NCBI GenBank assembly: GCA_021234155.1
Contig: JAJEKV010000033.1
Coordinates: 15,073,422 to 15,137,421, forward strand
Direction: 5' to 3'
Source: Isoetes taiwanensis
Taxonomy: Eukaryota > Streptophyta > Lycopodiopsida > Isoetales > Isoetaceae
Length of the DNA: 64,000 nucleotides
Notes under the pieces: generated by a model
Told to the model about the DNA's origin: nothing
Seen by the model: the letters and a program-made list of their open reading frames with translations, nothing else
Databases searched by the model: none
Program-made: the position numbers and the translations under genes
In this document: one piece after another, positions 35,351-46,759 of the stretch
Layout: every line of letters starts with the position of its first letter
How positions within the stretch are numbered: position 1 is the stretch's first letter

Positions 35351-37322
35351 TTGGTGTTGTCTGGATTAAGGTTTTATGCTGCCTAATATTACCGTGAGCT
35401 ACTCCGGTAGTGTTCTGTGGTGCTGGATCTTGTCTCATGATGCTTCAAGAGTGCTTGCCCTCCTATGCCTATACTCCAAATAATATTGTTGACAAATGTC
35501 CAGTATTAAATAGGGGGTTGGAGAATATGGCGGCATGCACTGTACGCAAGCATTCGCCTTTATCGCACAACCATAGTATCCACGGAATTCATGTCATAGA
35601 CTCATAGTGCGTATAAAGCATTGTGTCTAGTCAGATCAAGTTGCCTTTTAAACCATAAATACCAACGGATGGGCATCAGTTTTCTTTAACCATAGCAAGC
35701 ATAGCAACAAAAGAATAGAATAGAATAGAATAGAATAGAAATAGCAACCAATCAACCTTAACAATGGAACGTAATAATAAACTCTAGTTGCAAACCCATA
35801 ATAATAAACATGTAATACCTTTTGATGTAGTTAGTTCACTTAGGGTAATGCAAGAGACATTTTATAGAGCTTCTCTTTTTCATACACTAATTAATCACTT
35901 CATTATCATGCATATCTTTCTAAACATGCATTCCTTGTTGTATTGCATGTAGATACTGGACGCATTGTAATAGTTCATTCGATATCTTTCAAGAATCTGA
36001 TGTTTAAAATAAATATTGTTCTCATAGGTCTAACAGCCAGGGGACCCACAAAGATGACTTGTGTATGATCCAAAACTGCAGTGAACAAAATAATTTGCCG
36101 CGTGAGACCAGGTGTGAGATCCAATACCAGGGTACTCACATAGCATCTGTCATATTTGGCATATGCCCAACCTGAGCCCATCCACTGATTGCAACATGTG
36201 AAAGTTCGATCACTAAATGATTTTGTCAGATGTGAACCATATATTTGTCTTGAGTAGTTTCAACCATATTGAAATTGCCGACCAATAGCCAAATAACCCT
36301 CAAACCCAATGATCTATGCCATGCAGTTTTGAAAGATGTGCATTGTACTCTCATAGAAGGTTACGAGGGTACATTACTAATGTATATCCTAGTTCTTGAT
36401 GGTGGTATTGATGAAAGTTCAACATTGATATAGCGACTGACATATATTTTAGTAAGTATTCAATTGGACCTATCTTTAGGGAAAGCACCCACGGGTCAAG
36501 TGTAATCTGCGTTAATTGTGCTAACCTCTAAGTGGGAGCTTCTTGTCCAGTCAGTGGCTGGGTCAGATCATAAATCATGTTGTGGCATTTATTTGTGTAT
36601 CTGTCTTTGTATATAGTTACCCACTAAAAGTTATTTAATAGTAGGTTAGGGTCCCCACTTAATGTTGAATACCTAAAACTTAGTATTAAGTAGTAGGGAA
36701 AGTGAATTAGTATAGGGTATTTACAAGCACTAAATTGGAGGTTTTTTTTGCTTGATCTGTAGGTGTTGTCACTATTACTATTCTAGATTTGCGTTCTGCT
36801 AGCTAGCAACTAGATACTCCCTCAGACAACCAGCACGAATCCACAGGAGAAAGCAGAAGTTAGTTCAGCGCCAGTGGCACAGGAATTGATGTTGCAAAAT
36901 AGCCCAGTGCCAATGGCAGATGCATTGGTGTTGCAAAATGAGCCACAGGTTGAGCGAAGGTTGTGTCTTCTTCTACACTGCGTAGGAAAAGTAGACCACA
37001 AAAAGCATGATCTAGTTTGAGACCCGAGTTGATGAATTGGCTCTATAATCGGCTTTGCATTGTCTCAAATCTCAAATTGGAATCGATTACCAGTAATGGA
37101 AAGGATGGCTAAGCTATCATGCAAGGCTCGTTAAAGATATTGAGAGGGTTTTTAAACTTCGAATGATAGCTCTAGAACCTGAAAAGGGAGAGATAGATAG
37201 GTACACATGGATAGTGGGCAACATTAGCCGCACTACTAGAAATATGATCATGGAGGTTGCAAATTTGACTAGTGCTCCGCTCTCCGCCCTCGCATCACAG
37301 TTCCTTTCCGACGCTCTTCGCC
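35351..37322. other. Region without a recognised gene
   Basis: Contains the GAATA tract listed separately and short frames. The 5' LTR expected for the retroelement at 37323-40906 was not found here, nor the missing half of the inverted 4.7 kb unit. The border of the retroelement is therefore unclear. Confidence 0.35.
35709..35740 (-). mobile_element. (GAATA)n insert flanked by 8 bp direct repeats
   Basis: ATAGCAAC occurs at 35701-35708 and 35741-35748, bracketing AAAA(GAATA)5GAA. The size (32 bp), pentanucleotide and 8 bp duplication are like the tail-only insertion at 17864-17894, but here no ACGTT word is present. Simple repeat expansion between chance repeats is the alternative. Confidence 0.35.
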
Positions 37323-40318
37323 ATGGCTGCACCCAAATTTCCTACACTTCAAGCTTCTACTCCAAGGGATCCGGCTCTTTTCGAGTCTGTGTCTTTCTTG
37401 ACGCCCACCTTTCGTGAGGCCCTCATTGGTCCGAGTCGTGAAGTCGCGGAATGCCAGAAGCTTTATGAATTCTCACAGATGGACCTCCCTGCACCAAATC
37501 CAGAGCAATTGAAGCAGTTCATCGCTCACATCGTCAACAGCCCGGAAGGATATGCTACTGTGGTCGATGGCACCACCATCTTGCTTACTCAGCCCCTGAT
37601 TTCTGAGGTATTCCGTATTCCTTTGCAAACACCTTCTTTATCTTGGGCTGCCTTACAGGACATAGATGTCATTCAGTTCGGTGCTCCTTCTTATCAAGCA
37701 AACATGCATCGCCTCACCAATATTGCAAAGTCCCATGACACTTTTGTCAAGTTTTTGTGGCGCAAATTGCTTGGGTATTCTATCAAGAACACCCATATCA
37801 ATAAGCCGTTCTATAATATGGTGATCACAGCCATCCGCTCCAACCACCATATTGATTGGCCACAGCTGTTGTTCTACCGCCTCCTTCATGAAGTAGACCG
37901 CATTCGCGCTACCCCCTCCTCTGTCTTTGAAGCCTCAGTGGGTGGCCATCTTCAAGCCTTCATCCATCGTTATCTTCCTGTTCCTGTGTCCCCTTCCATT
38001 TCTCATGCCTCCACTCAGCAATCTCGCCTTCACATCCTCAAAACCAACAGGCTGCACCTTCACGCCATACTTCTCCTGGTCAAGTTCAACACGGGCCACG
38101 ATATTTTGTCTCCTCTTCCTCCACGAAGCCCGCCCTCCACTTCGTCATGTCTCTCGGGCGTCACAAACACGGCCACAACGGGGGCCCTCCACCTCCACAT
38201 CCTCGCCGACCGTATCAATACCGGCCGGGATGTTCAAGGCTGCGCCCTCAAGTTGCAAGAATCCCAGGAAGCTCTTATGAATGGGGTTCAAGCGTCCCTG
38301 GAGGCCTCGGATGCGGTTCACCGAGACCTTCAAGCTGCTACCAGGCAAGTTCACACTCTGGAGAACCAGCTCCAAGAAAAGCACGAGGCTCTTTTACAGG
38401 TCCGTGAAGATCTAAAGGCGCCCATGATCGGAGCGACCGCTGGCGTCCGGCGGGCTCAGTTACAAACTACCATTCAGGAATTGTTGGAGCAGGTCAAGGC
38501 AAGGGAGACTCTTTTGGTTGACAAGGATAAAGACATTGCTAAGCTTACCCGCCAGATACCGAAGCTTTCGTAATTACACCACTCAAGCCCATGCCCTTAC
38601 CGCGTGACGCTCAAATAGCCTCCTTGGAAGCTCAGCTTTCCACGCTGACCAGTCAGCTCACCCTCTCCAGGATCAACTCACGGAGGCCCAGAAGCAAAAG
38701 ATCCTTGATGATGCAGAGATTGCAAAGCTTCGACTCCATACTCCTGGGCAATCCTCTTCACATGCCACGCTTCCTCAGAAACGGGTCCGTGATCAGTCAC
38801 GTCTTCTGTTAGAAAAGGAAAACCGGATCCGCGATCTTGAACATCAGCTCCAAAGAAGTCGTTCAAATGCCAAGAGGCCCAAGCTAAACAAGAGGGCTAC
38901 ATTAATATAGCTCTCCACCAATCTGTGGATTTCGCTATTCCTTCCAGTTACCTCGATTATGTGGTTGCCCGACGCCACCTCTTTCTTTTCAAGTGGTATG
39001 CGGCAAATGGTCAGGTTGATGCCCACATGCGCACTGAGGATTTTCTCCGGATTTGGCCAGACCTCTCGGTTGAAGACAAAGGCTTACTCGTGCCCTCTTA
39101 GTCTTCGACCTCATTCATCGTGGGAGGACCCCGATTTAGTCACCTTGAGTTGTTGTTCACCGATGCGTGCATCTTTCATGACTTCTATCCGGCCGACACA
39201 GTGACAAATTTCGTGATGGGCCACATCAGAACTTTCAGGGCGACTCTCAGGCTCACTGGTTGTTATTGGATAACAACCCGTATCTTAGCGATCATGATCG
39301 AACTCACACTCTTCATCAGGAGTACATGCCCGAGCTTGCTCAGCATTTACCTCTCTGGCAAGCTGAAACGCTGGAACAGGTGCGGAAGAATCTTGGGCAT
39401 CCTGAGGATCTTCCGTTTGCCCAAGTTTATATGCAGCATTTGGCAGGCTACAATCAATTGCGTGCCCTCCTGGATAGCAAGACAATACCCACGGGATGGG
39501 ATAGTCCTCCTGTCTATACTCAGCTCTCTACTTCTGAGTGGGATCAGTGGTGCAAAGCTCTTGATCCTGACCTTGTATGTGAATTCAGAGAGCAGGCTCA
39601 GCAGCCTACGCCCACGGGCATGGCTCCCTCTCCATATGCCTCACTAGGTGTCCCTCCACGCCCCCGATTTCTGACCTCCGACTGGCGTCTTCCCTTTTGG
39701 ACGAAGGTCATGGATGGCCACGCTGGGTGGACTCCTCCCCAAATCTCGACGGATCTTCGGTGGGATCCCCGTTTTGTCAGACGCTCTGAGTGGGAAGATG
39801 GTGCCACCTTGGATCACAACTGCAAATTGGATCTAAATTGCTAATGAGTGTGGTTGGCAACGGCCCGCTGATGCTCTTCATGGCCTTGATACCTTCTTGC
39901 AGAATGCTGCCACCTCACCAGACCCTTCAGTTCACCGTCAAGCTAGCTTCTGTGCTGCTCTCAAATGCATCCTCGTCAGCTCCTTAAATCGGCAGCGTCC
40001 CATCTTTTATTGCAACCCGAATGCCAGCGTCAGTGCCTTCGGTCTTCAGACCTGTCTTCTCATGGAGTGCCAGTTTGTTCCTTCGGAAGCCCATGCTGCC
40101 CTGGAAGACATGGTGCGCTCTCAATTCCTCATTGATGCAGATCCTGCCCTTGGACTCAACACTCCTGACGCTCTTCAAACACGCCAGGACCTCATTGGCA
40201 CTTACCATAATGGCGCCCGTCCTCATTCCCGTGAGGATCACTTTCAAACTGTTGGATTCCCGCCATCGGAAACACTTCCTCCATTTCTTCACACTGAGTG
40301 TCGTTTGGTGGGGGGGAG
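37323..40318 (+). pseudogene. Large retroelement-borne protein, unknown family, frameshifted
   Basis: An ATG in good context (cgccATGGct, 37323) opens a 416-codon block ending at 38573. Reading then continues in other frames: about 38640-38910 (coiled coil and basic stretch RSRSNAKRPKLNK), 38911-39100 (ARRHLFLFKWYAANGQVDAH), about 39240-39844, and 39845-40318. Removing some five frameshifts would give roughly 950 codons running up to the polypurine tract. The first 220 residues resemble uncharacterised plant-transposon proteins. Residues about 300-500 are rich in heptads with Gln/Glu/Leu. I see no protease, reverse transcriptase, RNase H or integrase motifs, so the element was probably non-autonomous. 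Confidence 0.55.
40306..40318 (+). other. Polypurine tract
   Basis: GGTGGGGGGGAG immediately precedes TGTTAG at 40319. This is the usual plus-strand primer site next to a 3' LTR. Confidence 0.65.
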
Positions 40319-40906
40319 TGTTAGTCCTGTGCCTCCTGGTACAGGACTATTCATGCATACGACGGACCAAGTCAAGGCCAAGGATCTACGATCGTGCACC
40401 GGGTCGGGTCGTCAAAGGCCCAAAGCAAAAGACAAGCGTTATACCACGCACGATCAAAGCCCGTCGCTACCAAGAGGAGGCGCCAGACAAGTGATCGCCC
40501 ATCACCGCCCCATCGGCGTCAGTGATTTCGTGCACTTCAAGAGGCACCGCCAAAGATTCCGCAAATCAGGCCTCCTTCCAGGAGTCGGCACCGAAATCAG
40601 TCAGAGTGTCTATATTGGGCCAAAGGCCATTGTACTATATATATGAGTAGAGCTAGCACATGAGTTTTTAGATGAGTTTTGAGTCTTGTCTCATTTCAGT
40701 TTCTCTCGATTGCGAGAGCTCATGTATCTTCATTGACATCAAGGAAGCTCATTATTGTGATCTCATTGTTCTCTTTTGTTTTCTTTTTCCTTTTCCTTGT
40801 TTTTCTTGCAAATCCCGCGTGACATAGCTCCCGGATTCTCCTGTTAGATCCAAGGGTCCTCACAGAGGGCTGTCTTGCAGGAGTTCCCGAACCCAGACCC
40901 CAAACA
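40319..40906 (+). mobile_element. 3' LTR (588 bp) of an LTR retrotransposon
   Basis: The sequence starts TGTTAG after a polypurine tract and ends AAACA. It carries a TATATATA box at about 40636 followed by a transcribed-looking stretch. Downstream is CCGAG, then sequence of the inverted 4.7 kb unit; the intact units have CTGAG there, so CCGAG is likely the 5 bp target duplication with one change. No matching 5' LTR occurs in the window. Confidence 0.65.
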
Positions 40907-40911
40907 CCGAG

Positions 40912-41330
40912 CTTACTAGCTTTTGCCCTAATTTATAATCTTAGCTACAGAGGCGAGTCTTCTTTAGAGTAAGTAACAAAAAGCATATTGTTGTTTCCTT
41001 TTAGCAAAGCATTGAAGTAAATCACTCTGCTGCATATTTCTTCAGGTACCTTATTGCCAGTAATATTTTGATATGCTTATATTCTATTGTTGAAGGAGGC
41101 GATACTTATCGTGTTGTACAAAAGAAGTTTGTTGCAAATGCTTCTTTGGAGTTCCTAAGCTTTGTGGGAGATCAGTGTGAGATTTTTGCCTTCAAAGAGC
41201 CATTTTGAGGGATCTAGTTCTACTATGCTTTTAACTACAATGCTAAATTCGATCTAGCGGTGATAGCTTATCTTCTCGTTGTCATGTTCTTCCCTCTGCT
41301 GCTACAAGAGTGGAAGTTTTCTAAAGGCAG
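40912..41330 (+). pseudogene. CASP-like pseudogene remnant in inverted unit copy
   Basis: Exon 1 is cut by the LTR so that only AFALIYNLSYRGESSL and the GTAAGT donor remain. Exon 2 starts at 41046 after TTCTTCAG but has lost bases in the VRILISV stretch, and its donor reads CAGTGTGAG. Exon 3 (about 41265) has two one-base insertions in LLLSCSSSAATR. The gene is dead. Confidence 0.65.
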
Positions 41331-41486
41331 CCAAATGTGGGGAGTATATTCTACTAATAAGAATAAGTGTAACCCCATTTCTTCAAAACTTCCAACGGAA
41401 CTAATCAATCTCTCATAGGCATGATTGCCACACATGCCAGAAAAGCCATGTATAGAGTGTTTCACTTAGATAAGTCATAGCCTTAA
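40912..41486 (-). repeat. Inverted partial copy of the 4.7 kb unit, part 1
   Basis: Reverse complement of unit positions about 3573-2990. It begins where the LTR ends and stops at the left TTAA of the TIR element. It continues after that element at 47786. Confidence 0.85.
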
Positions 41487-41763
41487 AAGCATAATTTCAT
41501 TAATTGTGGACTTTGGCTAAGTCCATATGACTCCCAAATGGACCCGATTTTTTAAAAAATAAGGGTTTTATTTGGTGGAATGATGCAAAATTTCAAATGC
41601 GCGCGGTGTAGGTGAGTTGGCAGGCCTTTTATCTACTATGCCAAAGAAGTGACATCCGAGTTTGTTTGCCGCCCAAGCGCCTTTTATCGACGCGTGGTCT
41701 CGCCCGCACCAACCAAGCATTCGCAAACTGCACAGCTTTTAGATTCATAGTCGGACAAATGTA

Positions 41764-42202
41764 ATGGTCGAACTAGGGCGCAATGACGGATTCACAATGA
41801 GCGAAATGCAGTGCCATATCTCCCAGCCAATATTAGCTCATGCGAATCAGCTTCAGCTTGAGGTGCAGAACGAGATAAACGAAAATGACACAGAAGAAAT
41901 GAGACACCAACTGAGGAAGCTCCTTCGTCGTGGAGAGTTGATGAAGGATGGTGATGAGCCGGATCACCTCAAATAGGTAGAGCTGGAAGGTCGTTTGATT
42001 TCCTTTGAAACGCCATATTTACAGGCGTAAGCTCAAGAGGTTGCTGAAAATGGACGATGTTTGGCTGCACAACAGGTTCCGGTCCATATTTAAGAAGCTT
42101 TACAAGACGGAGAAAAGGGAGCGTGTGGGTTTGGTAACCAAACTCATCCTCAGCACTCCCTATCCAATGGGAGAATTGGATGACTGGGCTGGATTCAGAT
42201 AG
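41764..42202 (+). other. Decayed frames near left end of the TIR element
   Basis: Two consecutive frames (41764-41976 and 42005-42202) are charged and look coding: MRHQLRKLLRRGELMKDGDE, then KRLLKMDDVWLHNRFRSIFK. They could be pieces of one protein with a frameshift between. Family not recognised. Confidence 0.3.
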
Positions 42203-42470
42203 CGCAAGCCATAACAGAGTTCGATCTGGGGGATCTAATTGCGGTGGAACTGGATATTGACTGAAACGTCCATGTTTAATATTATCTATTACTATCTATT
42301 ATCTTTCTGTTCAACTATCTCTTTCGAGGCATGATGTTTAGTTGATATTATTATCTATGTAATCCATCCATGTACTCCATTCCTATATGAATAGAATGGT
42401 TTTTGTCTACATTGAGAACAACCCATGACGTGCAATTTTTGAATAGTAATATCTTGTTTCCTTCCAGAGG

Positions 42471-42602
42471 AAATTGGGCGCCCGCCCACTTTCCTTCCAG
42501 AGGAAATTGGGCGCCCGCCCACTTTCCTTCCAGGGGAAATAGGGCGCCCGCCCACTTTACTTCGAGAATAGTCTCCCCCAGAAATTGGGCGCCCTTTCCA
42601 CT
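42471..42602. repeat. 33 bp tandem repeats carrying GAAATTGGGCGCCCGCCC
   Basis: Units start at 42471, 42504 and 42537, with a diverged one at 42581. Each has AAATtGGGCGCCCGCCCAC, then TTTCCTTCCAG. The same core word appears at about ten other places in the element. Confidence 0.85.
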
Positions 42603-43063
42603 TTGCCCTTCAGATGGCTTGAAGATAGTTTCATGTAGGCAAAAGGAAAACGAGAAAACGTAGATCATAACCGAAGATAAGAACTGAAAGATTACAACTA
42701 AATCATGCACAACACAGTTACATCATCATATCATATAAAGTTATGAAATACATGAGTCATAGATTGTAATTATTGGTGATTCTATTAATCTCAAAAGCCT
42801 CGCGCTCCGGAACCCACACAAGTAGTCGAGTCACGAGATAGTTGACTTCTTAATCGCTTGCGCCCTTCTGACTTTCCAATCCTGCATGACACAGAAGGCA
42901 TTAGATAAGGCCCATACACATCATCTTAATTTGTTTGCACTAGCTGTCCCAAATTGGGCGCCCGCCCAATTTCAGACCATCCGACATTGAGTTGAATGGA
43001 TGGCGCTTCAATTTCCCTCGAACGGGTCCCAAATAGGGGCTTCAATTTGCACTTGTTCAGTGG

Positions 43064-43081
43064 AAATTGGGCGCCCAATTT
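43064..43081. other. Perfect 18 bp palindrome AAATTGGGCGCCCAATTT
   Basis: This is the cleanest member of the GGGCGCCC family in the TIR element. Related imperfect palindromes lie at 42951, 43103, 44894, 44974, 45054, 45094, 45166 and 46799. They may be protein-binding sites or a structural repeat of the element. Confidence 0.8.
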
Positions 43082-43170
43082 GAAAAAAGAGCAATCAGCT
43101 GAAATTGGGCGGATTTCAATTTGAAAAGTGGATAGCACGAATAACCGCCGAAATTATGGTGGTAGTGCAC

Positions 43171-44930
43171 TCACGTAATAAGCTCCACCGACGAGTGCCC
43201 GCGTTTGCCCTTCTTAGGCTTCCCGTAGAATGCCCACCTGGTTTTGAAGTCGCTGAATTTCTTGAAGAATACTTCTTCGTGTATAGTCTTCTTTGTTATG
43301 TCATTATTCTCCGGCCCATTACCTAACGCATTCGATTCTTTGTGAGATTTCGCGGACTTCGCATTTCCTTTTGGCATAGAAAAGAATATCGGTTCGCCAA
43401 GTGCTTCCTTTGAGGGGAGGCCATGCCAAAGCTTGTGTGACAAGCGGTTGAGCAACCGGTGGTCATTATGGTTGCCATTTACAATCCAAAATTCTGCATT
43501 TTGCGTGTCCTCCGCCTTCTTCCACTTAATTGCTCTCCCAATGCGTAGATCGAAGCGGCCGCGACATCGCCACGGGGAGGGTGCATCCGATGGCCGATAA
43601 ACGATTCGTAGAGAGTGTCCAAGTGCTCGGACTTATGACCCTACAAGTCATATTTCTTTGGGGCTTTATGCATCTTGAACACATCGACTTCAATCTCGAA
43701 GCCCACCCCGGTGAGGGTAGATTCTCTCCCCGTGTTTGATGCTTGCTATGGCGCTCTCAGGACAACTCATATCCGCTCTCAGTGTGACGCCGCCACCGGA
43801 TGGAGTGAACTTCACGATCGGGCCGGCTAGTCTCCCCGATTCTTCGGATGAAGAAGCGGACAAAGACTCCCTCCAGAACTATTTGGGCTGTGGTGAGATG
43901 TCCCGCTTGCACCTCTTGGACGGACCACCTAAATCTTTTTCCTCTGCGCTTAGAGGGTTCCTCTTGACGACCGGTCCTCTTCTTCTCGCAGACTCACTGG
44001 GCGACTTTTGCTATTCTCGACATTCCATCGAATACAAGTTTAGGGGCAGCTTTGAGGGGGAATAGTCAGTGTAGCAGTGTGTCCTCGCCTTCTTTTATCT
44101 TTGTCTCGGTCTCCATGGGCGCCAAGGCTTGGCATTTGTCTCACTCTTCTTGTATCTAGACTTAAGCCACTTAGTATCGTATACTTTAGGTTGGTTCTTG
44201 CCTTGATACTCTCGTGAAGCAGTGCTTTCGACTGCTCGCTTTGTGTTCTAATATCCCCCGACAGCCGTAGTAGCCATCCAAGATATCGGGTTCTTGATTT
44301 GATGCCCGAGCGCTCTAAACTTTCATATGAGTCTAGCGCCCATCCTCTATGAGCGCAAGAATGTGGGTTTTCCTTTATACTTGCGTTCATCATACATGGC
44401 TCGTACCTAGAAAGTGGAACTTTATAATGGGCTAAAGTCCGATCTACGGTGTCTTCAACATTGATGAGGAAGTCATCGTTGTTCTCGGCGACCTCCATGT
44501 CGATGACGATACCCGCCGAAGTTCATTTTTCCCTGCCCCTCTCTTGCCAAAGAAAAGCAAAAGATCCTTGAGGTGGTTTGTCCGGGACCCGGGATGAATA
44601 TTCCCTATCTCTATGCACTGACCCATTCCTCAAAGAACCGGCCAAAACTTCATGGGGCACTACACGGATGCCACAAAACAGTTCTTTCTCTTCTTCGTTC
44701 TTGCATCCTCTCTTGCAATAGCCTCTGCTCGCAAATTTGGGTGCTGGGGAACCCGAAATACCGCTTTGTTCAAGCGCCATAATAATTCCAGAAGCGGAAA
44801 GTAGTATTAGTACTTGGGAGACTTGGGGCTGAAGAGACGGTTGTATCATAGAGGCAAATTGCCCACCAATTTGGCCGGATCCACGACGACAAGAAATTGG
44901 GCCAGCCCAATTTACTCCCCGCCAATTCAT
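43171..44930 (-). pseudogene. Decayed minus-strand coding region of the TIR element
   Basis: Coding-like blocks in order on the minus strand: EVLAGSLRNGSVHRDREYSS (44930-44523 frame); INVEDTVDRTLAHYKVPLSR (44498-44040); a basic block PSKRCKRDISPQPK (about 43930); VAAASIYALGE (about 43560); FWIVNGNHNDHRLLNRLSHK and EPIFFSMPKGN (43480-43350). Frameshifts and stops separate them. The KRCKRD cluster resembles a nuclear signal. A link to plant transposases is plausible from position only; no catalytic motif was recognised. Confidence 0.35.
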
Positions 44931-45110
44931 GGTGAGACTTGTGGGTGAAGAGACGGTTGCATCATAGAGGCCAAATTGGGCGCCCGCCCAATTTACTCCC
45001 GCTCAACTCATGGTGAGGCTTGGGGCTGAGGAGACGGTTGCATCATAGAGGCCAAATTGGGCGCCCACCCAATTTGGCGGAGTCTTGATCACGACACCAA
45101 ATTGGGTGCC
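44818..45110. repeat. Three diverged 80-116 bp repeats with GGGCGCCC palindromes
   Basis: Copies begin at about 44818, 44934 and 45014 with ga[gr]acttggggctgaagagac and cggttgcatcatagaggc. Each runs into an AAATTGGGCnCCCnCCCAATTT-type palindrome. Spacing varies because the region between repeats has been trimmed. Confidence 0.75.
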
Positions 45111-46308
45111 CAATTTACTCCCTGCCCAAGTCTACCATCCAAGGAAGTCGTGGTTGTCCTTAAGAGTAAATTAGGCCCGCCCAATTTGGTGTGAGGGAGA
45201 AGTTCGCTCTAACGCCCTTGAAGCGAAGTTAAGATACCCCTCGTGATGGAAGGGTAGCCTAATTGGAGAAAAAGGCCAATGTTGTGCAAAATGAAAGCCC
45301 CTCGGGGAAGCAATTGGGTGCCCTATGAAGTTCTCGCACCAATGTGTATGCATTTGTGGGGACCAAAGTGAGGCATCTAGAAGATGTTAATTTGTCACCA
45401 CAGCCCAATTTCCTCTAAGCAAAAGTGGGATACTCAATCGCAAAGGCCAAGTTTATATTTAGATAGTAGTCCAGCTTACCTTTGCCTCCCTGTGGTGGGG
45501 CGAGATGCCATCAACCGCTAAGATTCCTTGGTGTGCTGGGGGTTCCCGGCGATAGGACAATGAACAGAGGAAGGCGCCAACGGGATGGCGACAAGCTGCC
45601 GAGAAACACAAGGCCAAGTGCTCGATTCGGGTCAAAATTTGGTTCGGGAGTATAGTGCTACACAGGATAGGGATGAGAATGACTCTCCGGGTAAAAAAAT
45701 ATGAAGGCGACAAAGTGTTAAGCGAAAGCGGAAACCAAGGAAGCATGTAATTTTCTAAAACCGCAATGAGGAGAATGAGGGGCTTTTAAAGGGTTATGGA
45801 CCTTTCATGAGCCGAAGACAAGTGTCGTGCATGTGAGAGTTTGGACTTTTCAAATAAAAATGGACCGTTGATGGGTTCGAAGCGTGAGGAATTAATTGTG
45901 GACCTTATTAATAATTGCACGGAGATTTTAAATTTCAAATGGTCATTTAAAGCCCGCCAAATTTAATTGAGTCATGCACGTGTCGTGACGCGTTTTAGGC
46001 GGAAGTTGTGTTTAAAAGTTCCGGGCCGGACATATTACTTGAAATTAGGGGGACATTTAACTTTCAAAATAGGGGAAATTACATTCAAATTTTGGGGAAT
46101 TTGTGTTTAAATGTAAATGCGCTTCAGACCTATTGTTTTTTCCGCCTTTCGCTCTGTTTGGCTACTATCTTCTCTTCAAGACTTAAACATCTTGGTGGCT
46201 TCATACTCATGGCCACGAAATCTCCAAAGGTTTGTGCTGCTCCATGATTTTATTCGGGCCATAGCTCGATGTGTAATTGCCGCAAATGTAATCGAAGGGA
46301 TGTAATCA

Positions 46309-46430
46309 TTCACGCCTTTCCATTCACGGCTGTTCATTCGCACCTCTTCAAGCACGCCTGTTTATTCACACCTCTTCATTCACGCCTGTTCATTCACACC
46401 TCTTCATTCACGCCTTTTCGATGGCGCCTG
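46309..46430. repeat. 14 bp minisatellite (TTCACGCCTGTTCA)n
   Basis: About nine imperfect units alternate between TTCACgCCTGTTCA and TTCACaCCTCTTCA. The array lies within the right part of the TIR element. Confidence 0.8.
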
Positions 46431-46759
46431 TAGATTTACTCCTCATCATTCACCGGGGTGGTAGTTCGGTCACATTTTTGAAGTTTGGACTTCGACTGAC
46501 TCTTTATCAACATTTACATAAACTCTAAGTTTTCGATGCAGTCCTTCCTTTTCACGAAATTGGTGTGCGGGAATTGTGTGCCTCTTTATTTTTCTCCATG
46601 CTCGTTTGTTTGCCCCCAAGAACTACCCTGATAAGTCCACCCTTGTTTGTAGTCAGGCCCTTCCAATGCTCGATTGTATTTGTTTTGGTAGCTCAATGAT
46701 GGATTCCACTTAGGTGTGCAGTTCAACCCTCCCCCTTTCAATCGAAGGGGGTTCTTTTA

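Noticed and set aside
37231-37242. CACTACTAGAAA as the end of a CACTA transposon
   Set aside because: No partner inverted end or 3 bp duplication could be found; a 12-base match alone is weak.
43540-43740. Minus-strand similarity to an En/Spm-type transposase domain (FKMHKAPKKYDL, KSEHLDTLYESF)
   Set aside because: The similarity is short, interrupted by a stop, and the element's ends are not CACTA-like.
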